DNA from: Crocinitomicaceae bacterium
GTDB taxonomy: Bacteria; Bacteroidota; Bacteroidia; Flavobacteriales_D; Crocinitomicaceae
DNA length: 18,377 bases
NCBI GenBank assembly: GCA_030830385.1
Contig: JAURNA010000239.1
Location: 1 to 18,377, forward strand
Reading direction: 5' to 3'
Shown here in pieces: positions 6,815 to 13,709 of this stretch. Under the pieces are notes generated by a model, which did not search any database, was not told the origin of the DNA, and saw nothing but the letters and a program-made list of their open reading frames with translations. A program made the position numbers and the translations under genes. The stretch's first letter is position 1. Every line of letters begins with the position of its first letter.

Positions 6815-8385
6815 TGCTTCACAATCCTTCGGTGTGAGAATCGACCATTTACATTCATCGAAATCACGTAAATTCCTGCCTCTGAACGCGATCCCTGATC
6901 ATTGTTTCCATCCCAAACGATGTCCAGTTTGTCTTGGTGCAATGCCGCTGGTTTTCGCAACTCGCGAATCAACCTTCCGTTGGCATCATAGATATTCACC
7001 GATACCGGATCATCCGGATTAAGACCGCTTTGGAACAGGCGAACCGATTCGGAGAACGGATTCGGATACACCTGTAAATTCCATGCTTCGTTCTCCGCTT
7101 CCAGGAGCTCCGCGGTACTGAGATTCATGAGACTGTCGAGGTTGTAGCTTTCATCTCCGTTCTGATAAAGCATGAAATGAGCATACACCAGAAACATTTC
7201 ATCCGTTGTGTTCAATCCGGGATAAACAGTGATCGGCGGATTGTTTGGATTATGAGGATTTCCCGATGTATTGTCAAAGGTACCTTCCGCATACATCGTG
7301 GCTCCTTGCTCAGCCTTTTGGATGTACTTGAAGAAATAGAAATCCTGCCACTCAAAATCCCAATGGGGTATGTGAATGAAATTGGCGGTATCTCCTCCGG
7401 GATTAACGGCATACGCTCGTATTTCTTCTCCGAGCAGGTGCATGTGCGGGAAAACACTCAGAATTGAATAATTAACTGGCAGCCCGCCGGAATTTGGATA
7501 TTGATTCGAAACATTCGTATGCGTTTCAGGGGGAAGTGTGAAATTCCAGTTTTGCAGTATGGGTGCCGTTAAAACTTCGCGAATTCCGGGTTCCCCTTGC
7601 GGGTAAAAATGGAAAATAACCTTGGTGCTATCGTACTCTCCGAAACTTCCGGCAGGGTAGTGTATGTTGAGGATCACCTGGGAGTTCGCAGGCATAGGAA
7701 TCCCCAATTTCAATGGGCTGGAAGCCGGTAGCGTCAGGGGTGAACTTCCGGGAGTGTATCCCATCGCTAATGAAGCACCAGCCGATGCCGGACTTCCACA
7801 ATTACCCCCCACGGTATCCGTTACCGATGAGCCGGTCGGATCGATGTAAACGAGCGCATGATGTACAATTTCTCGATTTCCAGGTACAATTTCAATCGCT
7901 TTAATCACACGATCTCCTGCAAGCGAAGAAGGCAGCGCAAAACAAACATAGTCGTCGTTGATACTTGTCGCCTTACTCATGTAGGTCGGAATCTGAACTT
8001 CCAAATCACCAGCGCCCATCAAAGACCCCGGGTTGTAGACCGGAGGAGCGGGTGCATTCGCTGGATTTCCTTCCGGAGCTCCTGCTGCAATCCAATCCAG
8101 AATGGTCATTTTTTGCTGATCACTCAAGGAACGGTCATGAGCGTACTCCTGATAACTGTTGTCCGGTGGCCACGGGGGCATATTTTCATACACAACGGCA
8201 TCGTAAATGAGTCCGGACAACGAACTTGCCTCTGCAAAAGTAATCAGCGGAAAAGGTCCAACCCCACCCTGGTGGTGACACTGTGTGCACTTTGCGTAAA
8301 AAATTTCAGCCACATCATCACTCCACGTTTGGGAAAAACTCCATGTACCGATCAAAAGAAATGAAAGCAAAATAGTGTATTTCAT
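6811..8385 (-). CDS. Secreted cytochrome c-like / PHM-like copper monooxygenase with T9SS sorting tail
   Basis: A signal peptide (about residues 1-19, ending FSQ) is followed by a small haem-binding segment: CTQCH (33-37) and a possible distal Met69 in ENMPPWPP. The central part is a copper type II ascorbate-dependent monooxygenase fold, as in peptidylglycine alpha-hydroxylating monooxygenase (PHM). HH at 175-176 and His242 (NIHYP) match the CuH site. His314 and His316 (FPHMHLLG) and Met397 (NTTDEMFLVY) match the CuM site, so all six ligands are present. The last ~85 residues (from VYPNPFSESVRLF, through the NIYDANGRLI strand, to the basic VKH end) are a type A T9SS sorting domain, so the protein should be exported across the outer membrane. 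The substrate is unknown; the family hydroxylates C-H bonds and the haem may feed electrons. It is monocistronic here, sharing a CTAG stop with the protease. No kinship of the neighbours to its function is evident. Confidence 0.88.
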   Translation of the reverse strand: MKYTILLSFLLIGTWSFSQTWSDDVAEIFYAKCTQCHHQGGVGPFPLITFAEASSLSGLIYDAVVYENMPPWPPDNSYQEYAHDRSLSDQQKMTILDWIAAGAPEGNPANAPAPPVYNPGSLMGAGDLEVQIPTYMSKATSINDDYVCFALPSSLAGDRVIKAIEIVPGNREIVHHALVYIDPTGSSVTDTVGGNCGSPASAGASLAMGYTPGSSPLTLPASSPLKLGIPMPANSQVILNIHYPAGSFGEYDSTKVIFHFYPQGEPGIREVLTAPILQNWNFTLPPETHTNVSNQYPNSGGLPVNYSILSVFPHMHLLGEEIRAYAVNPGGDTANFIHIPHWDFEWQDFYFFKYIQKAEQGATMYAEGTFDNTSGNPHNPNNPPITVYPGLNTTDEMFLVYAHFMLYQNGDESYNLDSLMNLSTAELLEAENEAWNLQVYPNPFSESVRLFQSGLNPDDPVSVNIYDANGRLIRELRKPAALHQDKLDIVWDGNNDQGSRSEAGIYVISMNVNGRFSHRRIVKH

Positions 8386-8436
8386 AAGCGTTCGTATTAA
8401 GCAGATTACAAATTATGAAATTATGGGCCAAAAACA

Positions 8437-8444
8437 TACTTTTA
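8437..8444 (+). promoter_or_regulatory. Weak -7-like box before the 534-residue membrane protein
   Basis: TACTTTTA differs at one base from TANNTTTG and lies 18 bases before the ATG at 8463, in the 77-base divergent gap. No TTTG element is seen at the usual distance upstream. It is offered only as the best candidate for the promoter of the 8463-11164 operon. Confidence 0.3.
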
Positions 8445-8462
8445 ATGCCTTGAATTCACCGG

Positions 8463-10067
8463 ATGCGAAAATTCATACCCATTTCCACATTTGACACCCT
8501 TTACGGCAATTCTTCTGATTTACTTACTGAGGATGGGATGAAGAGGTTTCAAAACAGAGTGGTATCTGAGGGATGGACAATCGCTGAATCCAATGGATTT
8601 TCACAAAGTGATTTTCAGGTTTTCCTCGCTTCGACGGCACATCCATCGGCTGTGGTATTTCACGGTTGGGTCGCCCGGTATCCCTCTCTTTTGCAGGGGA
8701 TTTCAGGAGGTAAATTTACGGCTCCATTTGCAGATGAGAAACGATTTCTTGAACATCAGCTGGCAGAACAATTTCAGCATTTCATATCGCCGTATTTGTC
8801 ACATGCTCTTTTGTCGATTAACGACTCGGTGCCTGAGAACCTGGAATTGTATCTTTCGCATACTGCTCTGCTTGATGAAGATCACCGGGCGACAGTTGAA
8901 GAGCAGTTGTTCAAACCCATCAAAGAAAAGCTGGTAGCACTGGAGAAGCTTGCGATGGAGGAAGAAGATGAACAAGCTCTGGTTGAAGCGACTCACCCGC
9001 TTTGTGATCCGTCGGTTATTCGGTCGGTGAACCATCTTTCAAAAGCATCATACGCGTTGAAGCTAAGCTATGTAGACAGTGTTTTATCGGCCTTGCATTC
9101 AAGGGCGTGTACGCTTCGGCTTGCGAATTGGATACTCAAACAAATGGAAACCGTATCCCTAAACAAAGAGCATGAATACAAGCTAACGGATTTACGGAGG
9201 GAGTTGAAAACCGGACGATTGAAAGTTCGCAATCAGGGGAAATCCGGGATTCAGGTAACCGGGCGTGCCATTTGGACCGGATTTGTCATCATATTTCTCG
9301 GAGGTTTCGCGTTTTGGGTGCTTTATTTTCAACCCTTCAACTCGATCGATGACCCGGACATGGCGGGAGAGAATTCCTTTAAAAAGTTCAGTATCGGGGA
9401 GCGGAAAAAGTTGGATTCATTGATTCGGGACATGCAGGGAGATTTTCGAAATCGTCTCAATCCAATTGATCCGGGAAGTCAAATGTCCCCGGGAGGCGGA
9501 GCCGTTTTCTCCCTTCGAACTTCGTTTGAGAATGCATTGATGGAACGGATTTACCAAAATCTTTCGCTGGACGCAGAGTTGAAATACAATTACCCGATTG
9601 ATAGCTGCCCGGGAACAAACAATCTTTCCGGATTCAAACGGCATACCGAAGTACAGGATTTATCGAAGCGAAAAGCATTTCGTGAAATGATGGTACGCAA
9701 CGAATCCGACTACGATGTGCTGATGTATGTGTCCGTTAACGAACATGATGGAGATGTCTATTCCCTGCTGATCAGATCCGGGGAAACAAAAACGGTGGAA
9801 TTGCATGTGCTCGACGTGATTGTTTTTGTGGCTGGAAACGACTATCAACCGTTTTATGCTCCAAACGGATGCAAACCGGAAGAAATGCCAACATCGGATT
9901 TCAAGTACCATTTCTGTTCAACCGATCACAACTACGAAGAGTCGTTCAATATGCCTTACCGATACGATACTCCCCGGCCCGGAGTGAGTAAATTGATGAT
10001 CACCGGGACGAACGGGACCTATTTTAGTGTGACAGATATCCACGGTGTTTTGGAGGAGTATTCGTAA
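8463..10067 (+). CDS. Single-pass membrane protein of unknown function
   Basis: I do not recognise this 534-residue protein. The first ~265 residues are soluble and mostly helical. An acidic helical stretch (LEKLAMEEEDEQALVEA, about 160-176) is followed by more predicted helix and a basic juxtamembrane region (LTDLRRELKTGRLKVRNQGK, 241-260). One membrane helix at about 269-290 (AIWTGFVIIFLGGFAFWVLY) separates it from ~245 residues probably exposed in the periplasm, which have four cysteines (in DSCPG, NGCKP and HFCST, plus none near the helix) and several beta-strand-like segments such as DVLMYVSVNEHDGD and SLLIRSGETKTVELHVLDV. The basic flank on the N-terminal side predicts N-in, C-out topology. 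It starts with the first ATG. The stop is nine bases before DUF4286, so it is likely the first gene of an operon with DUF4286 and rsmA. A signalling or envelope-sensing role would be a guess. Confidence 0.8.
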   Translation: MRKFIPISTFDTLYGNSSDLLTEDGMKRFQNRVVSEGWTIAESNGFSQSDFQVFLASTAHPSAVVFHGWVARYPSLLQGISGGKFTAPFADEKRFLEHQLAEQFQHFISPYLSHALLSINDSVPENLELYLSHTALLDEDHRATVEEQLFKPIKEKLVALEKLAMEEEDEQALVEATHPLCDPSVIRSVNHLSKASYALKLSYVDSVLSALHSRACTLRLANWILKQMETVSLNKEHEYKLTDLRRELKTGRLKVRNQGKSGIQVTGRAIWTGFVIIFLGGFAFWVLYFQPFNSIDDPDMAGENSFKKFSIGERKKLDSLIRDMQGDFRNRLNPIDPGSQMSPGGGAVFSLRTSFENALMERIYQNLSLDAELKYNYPIDSCPGTNNLSGFKRHTEVQDLSKRKAFREMMVRNESDYDVLMYVSVNEHDGDVYSLLIRSGETKTVELHVLDVIVFVAGNDYQPFYAPNGCKPEEMPTSDFKYHFCSTDHNYEESFNMPYRYDTPRPGVSKLMITGTNGTYFSVTDIHGVLEEYS

Positions 10068-10076
10068 CTTCGAGCC

Positions 10077-10391
10077 ATGATCATTTACAATGTAACTGTG
10101 AGCATTGACCCTGACATTGAGAGCGATTGGCTTCAATGGATGCGGAAGACGCACATTCCCGACGTTATGAACACGCAATGTTTTCGGGAATCGCGCATTT
10201 CCAGGGTTCATGGAGAAGAGGCAGGCGGACTCACCTACGCGATTACGTACGTGGCACGTTCACAAGAGTCTTACGACCAATATCAACGTGACTATGCACC
10301 CGCTTTGCAGGCAGATCACACCCATCGATACGCTGGAAAGTTTGCAGCATTTCGGACGGAACTTACGTTGATTGAAGAGTTCAGCGGATGA
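10077..10391 (+). CDS. DUF4286 family protein
   Basis: This 104-residue cytoplasmic protein matches the DUF4286 pattern. It begins MIIYNVTVSIDPDIESDWL and continues WMRKTHIPDVM, a beta-alpha start like small ferredoxin-fold or ABM-type domains; a central YAITYVA strand follows, and near the end HTHRYAGKFAAFRTELTLI. No catalytic residues are obvious and the function of the family is not known to me. The gene lies nine bases after the 534-residue membrane protein, and its stop overlaps the rsmA start as ATGA. It is next to rsmA in many Bacteroidota genomes, which suggests a housekeeping link or simply conserved operon packing. Identification is from motif memory and synteny. Confidence 0.85.
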   Translation: MIIYNVTVSIDPDIESDWLQWMRKTHIPDVMNTQCFRESRISRVHGEEAGGLTYAITYVARSQESYDQYQRDYAPALQADHTHRYAGKFAAFRTELTLIEEFSG

Positions 10392-11164
10392 GTGTTCGTG
10401 CCAAAAAACACCTGGGTCAACATTTTCTGACGGATAAGAACATCTGTCGGAAGATCGCCGATCAATACGGCTCGCATCATACGTGCAATCGGGTATTGGA
10501 AATCGGTCCGGGAATGGGCGCACTAACATCGTTTTTGATCGATCGCAAACTGGATGTTCGCGTGATGGATGTCGACTCAGAGAGCATTGAATACCTCCAG
10601 CAAAATTTCCCTGTTTTGCATGGAAAGATTCATGAGGCGGATTTTCTAAACGTTGATCTCAGGGAGGTGATGGGAGAAGAACCGTTTTCGGTAGTTGGAA
10701 ATTTTCCCTACAATATCTCCTCGCAAATTCTGTTCAAATGCATTGACTACAAGGACCAGATTCCCGAAATCATGGGAATGTTTCAGAGGGAAGTAGCGAT
10801 GCGTGTGGCCGAGCCTCCCGGGTCCAAACAATATGGAATTTTGTCGGTACTGCTCCAGGCCTATTACGACATCGATTATTGCTTTACTGTAGACGAGCGT
10901 GTTTTTCATCCGCCGCCGAAGGTGAAATCGGGAGTGATTCGCTGTACGCGCAATAGCCGGACGTCTCTTCCCTGTGATGAAGAACTCTTCAAAAAGGTGG
11001 TTAAATCCGGGTTCAATCAGCGCCGAAAAACCCTGCGAAATTCCTTAAAACCATTGTTCGGAGGAACCGTTGAAGATCATCCCTCTTTGGCCAAGCGTCC
11101 CGAACAACTCAGCGTTGAAGATTTCATTGAGCTGACCCAATTTATTTCGAACGTTTCAAAATAA
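10388..11164 (+). CDS. rsmA: 16S rRNA (adenine1518-N6/adenine1519-N6)-dimethyltransferase RsmA (KsgA)
   Basis: RsmA dimethylates two adjacent adenines in the 3'-terminal hairpin of 16S rRNA late in small-subunit assembly, using SAM. The 258-residue protein starts with the typical KKHLGQHFL (7-14) and has the SAM-binding loop LEIGPGMGALT (37-47). The acidic residue after beta-2 lies in VMDVD (59-63), and the catalytic motif IV is NFPYNIS (105-111; NLPYNIS in many homologues). The EVAMRV and FHPPPKVKSGV motifs of the family follow. The start is fixed by the ATGA overlap with DUF4286. Length and motifs are complete, so it should be active. No terminator is evident in the short gap that follows. 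Confidence 0.97.
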   Translation: MSVRAKKHLGQHFLTDKNICRKIADQYGSHHTCNRVLEIGPGMGALTSFLIDRKLDVRVMDVDSESIEYLQQNFPVLHGKIHEADFLNVDLREVMGEEPFSVVGNFPYNISSQILFKCIDYKDQIPEIMGMFQREVAMRVAEPPGSKQYGILSVLLQAYYDIDYCFTVDERVFHPPPKVKSGVIRCTRNSRTSLPCDEELFKKVVKSGFNQRRKTLRNSLKPLFGGTVEDHPSLAKRPEQLSVEDFIELTQFISNVSK

Positions 11165-11227
11165 GCTGCAAAGGCACGTCTGTTTGAAAAAAAACGCTTT
11201 CTTTGTGTTGCAATAACGCTGATAATT

Positions 11228-11416
11228 ATGAGTTCTGCAGACATTTTTTACGCACTTGGAGACTTTCTTACCTGGACATTCGGAATCTTTGAATGGCTCG
11301 GTAATAAGTTCAATGATTTCCTGTTGATTCTTGGTTTTGTAGGATTCGGATACTGGATGTATCGTCAGCACAAGTTCAATCAGGAAGCGGCAAGCAACCC
11401 CGATCAAATCAAATAA
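11228..11416 (+). CDS. Small single-pass membrane protein, possibly DUF6341-like
   Basis: This 62-residue protein has an aromatic, hydrophobic N-terminal half (FYALGDFLTWTFGIFEWLG) and one clear membrane helix at about residues 31-46 (FLLILGFVGFGYWMY). A short polar tail follows (RQHKFNQEAASNPDQ). The layout, a tryptophan-rich amphipathic part, a helix, then F-N-x-E/D tail, resembles the short Flavobacteriia proteins now called DUF6341, some of which were once mislabelled uracil phosphoribosyltransferase. That match is from memory and is not certain. A one-mismatch -7 box, TTTCTTTG at 11198-11205, lies upstream, so it may head a unit with ispD, whose start is 65 bases after its stop. Function unknown. 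Confidence 0.72.
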   Translation: MSSADIFYALGDFLTWTFGIFEWLGNKFNDFLLILGFVGFGYWMYRQHKFNQEAASNPDQIK

Positions 11417-11481
11417 AGAAGAGCTAGCTGCATACCGAACGTGCAGTGCCCGTCGTGTAGCAGTCGACAATCGAAGCACAC

Positions 11482-12141
11482 GTGAAAATTTCAGTAATCA
11501 TCACCGCAGGAGGAACAGGGATGCGCATGCGATCGTCTCTTCCCAAGCAATTTATACTTGTGAAAGAGAAGCCGGTACTGATGCATACCCTCGAACGATT
11601 TTATCACCACAATCCCAAAATGGAATTGGTTCTGACCCTGCCCGAAGCCTGGGTTAGCTACTGGGAAGAGTTGGTCGCAACACAGGATTTTGTCATTCCT
11701 CACAAAACAGTAGTCGGTGGTGCCGAGCGATACGATTCAATCAAGAACGCATTGAGTGTGTGCTATGGCGATATTATTGCGGTACACGATGGGGTTCGGC
11801 CACTCGTGAACGATGTTACCTTAAAGCAGTGTTTTCGGAATGTGTTGATAAGTGATGGAGTGATCCCGGTAGTACCCGTGAATCAATCGTTGCGCGTGAA
11901 AGAGGGAGAAAGTACGCGAGCCGTTCCAAGGAGCGAATATTTGTTGGTTCAAACACCTCAGTGTTTCCGGAGGGAAGTCATCGAAAAGGCATACGAACAA
12001 GACTATCATCCCGGGATAACCGACGATGCTACGCTGGTTGAAGAAGCGGGGTTTGCGATTCAAACCGTGGATGGAAATGTTGAAAACATCAAGATCACCA
12101 CGCAATCCGACCTTCGCTATGCGGAGCTATTTCTTAAATAA
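11482..12141 (+). CDS. ispD: 2-C-methyl-D-erythritol 4-phosphate cytidylyltransferase IspD
   Basis: IspD transfers CMP from CTP to MEP in the non-mevalonate isoprenoid pathway. The 219-residue protein shows the nucleotide-binding N-terminus ITAGGTGMRMRSSLPKQF (7-24), with the basic residues Arg15 and Lys22. It also has VGGAERYDSIKNAL (78-91), the central VHDGVRPLV (101-109), the QTPQCFRREV segment, the TDDATLVEEAG segment, and ENIKITTQSDL near the end; all are diagnostic. The start must be a GTG at 11482, because no ATG lies close enough upstream to preserve the family N-terminus. No good Shine-Dalgarno is present. It follows the small membrane protein by 65 bases. Its presence indicates that this organism makes isoprenoids by the MEP route. 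Confidence 0.95.
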   Translation: MKISVIITAGGTGMRMRSSLPKQFILVKEKPVLMHTLERFYHHNPKMELVLTLPEAWVSYWEELVATQDFVIPHKTVVGGAERYDSIKNALSVCYGDIIAVHDGVRPLVNDVTLKQCFRNVLISDGVIPVVPVNQSLRVKEGESTRAVPRSEYLLVQTPQCFRREVIEKAYEQDYHPGITDDATLVEEAGFAIQTVDGNVENIKITTQSDLRYAELFLK

Positions 12142-12173
12142 CGTGAATTTCCGGGCCAAATGTCCAATAAGTG

Positions 12174-12181
12174 TATCTTTG
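12174..12181 (+). promoter_or_regulatory. Bacteroidota-type -7 promoter box for metF
   Basis: TATCTTTG is an exact match to TANNTTTG and lies 18 bases before the metF ATG at 12200, predicting a leader of about 12 bases. A TTTC at 12148-12151, with a 22-base spacer, is a poor -33 candidate. The site lies in the 58-base gap after ispD, so metF and the gene after it probably form their own unit. I see no room for a methionine-type riboswitch. Confidence 0.62.
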
Positions 12182-12199
12182 CGCCAATTCTGAAACCCG

Positions 12200-13150
12200 A
12201 TGAAAGTCACAGATCACATCCATAAGTCGAAGAAGCCACTCTTCTCATTCGAAATCCTTCCCCCGCTAAAAGGAAAGAGCATCCAATCCATCTATGATGG
12301 CATTGATCCCTTGATGGAATTCGGGCCGAAGTTCGTGAACGTAACCTATCACAGGGAAGAATTCGTTTACAAGGAGCGAGAGAATGGATTATTGGAGAAA
12401 ATCGCCATCAGAAAACGACCCGGAACGGTTGGAATTTGTGCTGCGATCATGAACCGCTACGATGTGGATGCAGTTCCTCACCTGATCTGTGGTGGATTTA
12501 GCAAGGAGGAGACCGAAAATGCACTCATTGATTTGCAGTTTTTAGGCATCGATAATATATTGGCGTTGCGGGGAGACTCGATCAAGACGGAATCTTCATT
12601 CCGACCGCACAAGTATGGACATAAATACGCCGTTGATCTGGTCAATCAGGTTTCTGATATGAACCGAGGGAATTACCTGGTGGAAGACATCAAACTGGAA
12701 CCCACGGATTTCTGCATCGGAGCAGCCGGGTATCCGGAGAAGCATTTCGAGGCGATGAACCTTTCGACGGATTTACAATACCTGAAAGATAAGGTGGACG
12801 CCGGAGCCGATTACATCGTTACGCAGATGTTCTTCAATAACGCCAAGTACTTCGAGTTTATCGATGCGTGTCGTGCCATCGGAATTGAGGTGCCGATTAT
12901 TCCGGGATTGAAGCCGATCAAAACGCTCAATCACATCTCCTTTCTCCCCAAATTCTTCCAGATCGACTACCCGGAAGAGCTTTCCAGGGAATTGTTGAAG
13001 TGCAAAAAGAATGAGGACGTTACACAACTTGGGATCGAATGGGGGATTCACCAGTCCAAAGAATTGAAAGAAGCAGGAGTGCCCTGCATTCATTATTACA
13101 CAATGTCGAACTCGAGCTCAGTGCGAGCGATCGCCGAGGAAATTTTCTGA
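12200..13150 (+). CDS. metF: 5,10-methylenetetrahydrofolate reductase MetF
   Basis: MetF is the flavoprotein that reduces methylene-THF to methyl-THF, the methyl donor for methionine synthesis. The 316-residue protein has the TIM-barrel signature FSFEILPPL (15-23), with the catalytic Glu18 equivalent to E. coli Glu28, and VNVTYH (46-51). It also has the flavin and folate site LALRGDSIK (121-129; Asp126), GAAGYPEKH, and the DYIVTQMFFN segment. PIIPGLKPI completes the family pattern. Length is normal for bacterial MetF without a regulatory domain. It has its own promoter box. The stop TGA is one base before the ATG of the small exported protein, so those two are probably co-translated. Confidence 0.96.
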   Translation: MKVTDHIHKSKKPLFSFEILPPLKGKSIQSIYDGIDPLMEFGPKFVNVTYHREEFVYKERENGLLEKIAIRKRPGTVGICAAIMNRYDVDAVPHLICGGFSKEETENALIDLQFLGIDNILALRGDSIKTESSFRPHKYGHKYAVDLVNQVSDMNRGNYLVEDIKLEPTDFCIGAAGYPEKHFEAMNLSTDLQYLKDKVDAGADYIVTQMFFNNAKYFEFIDACRAIGIEVPIIPGLKPIKTLNHISFLPKFFQIDYPEELSRELLKCKKNEDVTQLGIEWGIHQSKELKEAGVPCIHYYTMSNSSSVRAIAEEIF

Positions 13151-13151
13151 T

Positions 13152-13700
13152 ATGAGAGCATTCAGCCTGATCGTAATATTGCTAGTGTGCCTGCCGGTTA
13201 GTGCACAAAAGAAGAAAAAAGCCAATTTAAAATTGACCAACGCAGTGGTAATTGGACAGGTGGACACGCCTGAGGATCGGTATTCGTTGGAAATTAACCT
13301 CGTTGAACTATTGGGGAGTTACGGAGTGAAAAGTACGCCATCATTGAACGTTCTCAAGCTGGGAAGCGATGCACGTTTGCTCGCACAAGACTCCGTTCTT
13401 CAGGCATTATCCGCTCAGGGATACAACACCTTCTTGCTGTTCACGGTGAAAGGCTACGACCGCCGCTTTAAGCCATCAAATCTTTCGGATGACTTCGAAC
13501 GAGCCCTGAATCAGGGGAGTTTCTATGACCTGTATCGGGAGGGTATTGTTTCCGTTTCATTTGAAGTGAAGTTCTTCCGCGAAGGAGCTTGTGTTCACGC
13601 AGAGGTAATCAAATGTGGAAGTGTTAGTGACCGTGAAAGCATTATGAAACGATTGCGCAAAAAGGTGGGCAAACGCCTGAAAAAAGCCTGGAAGAAATAA
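13152..13700 (+). CDS. Small exported protein of unknown function, coupled to metF
   Basis: This 182-residue protein starts with a clear signal peptide (MRAFSLIVILLVCLPVSAQ, cleavage likely after Ala18 or Gln19). A lysine cluster (KKKKA) follows, then a mixed alpha/beta mature part with VVIGQVDTPEDRYSLEINL and a TFLLFTVKGYDRRF strand. A hydrophobic-polar alternating strand SVSFEVKFFREGACVHAEV comes later, and a very basic C-terminus (KRLRKKVGKRLKKAWKK). I do not recognise the family. The fold hints at a small periplasmic or outer-membrane-associated domain. It begins one base after metF, which suggests coupling rather than a shared function. Its last codons encode, on the other strand, the stem of a terminator for the facing gene. 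Confidence 0.75.
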   Translation: MRAFSLIVILLVCLPVSAQKKKKANLKLTNAVVIGQVDTPEDRYSLEINLVELLGSYGVKSTPSLNVLKLGSDARLLAQDSVLQALSAQGYNTFLLFTVKGYDRRFKPSNLSDDFERALNQGSFYDLYREGIVSVSFEVKFFREGACVHAEVIKCGSVSDRESIMKRLRKKVGKRLKKAWKK

Positions 13701-13709
13701 TTCCATGGC
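13680..13709 (-). terminator. Intrinsic terminator of the TPR membrane protein gene
   Basis: Read on the minus strand, GCC(A)TGGAA pairs with TTCCAGGC across a 7-base TTATTTC loop (13709-13686), with one bulged A, and is followed at once by six T residues (13685-13680). The minus-strand gene stops at 13710, directly before the stem. The structure lies within the last codons of the plus-strand gene 13152-13700, where the T run corresponds to AAAAAA. The plus side has no T run, so it should act in one direction only. Confidence 0.68.

Noticed and set aside
7858..8364. Plus-strand frame of 168 codons opposite the copper protein
   Set aside because: It is a shadow of the minus-strand gene, which has complete copper, haem and sorting motifs; the composition is arginine- and cysteine-biased.
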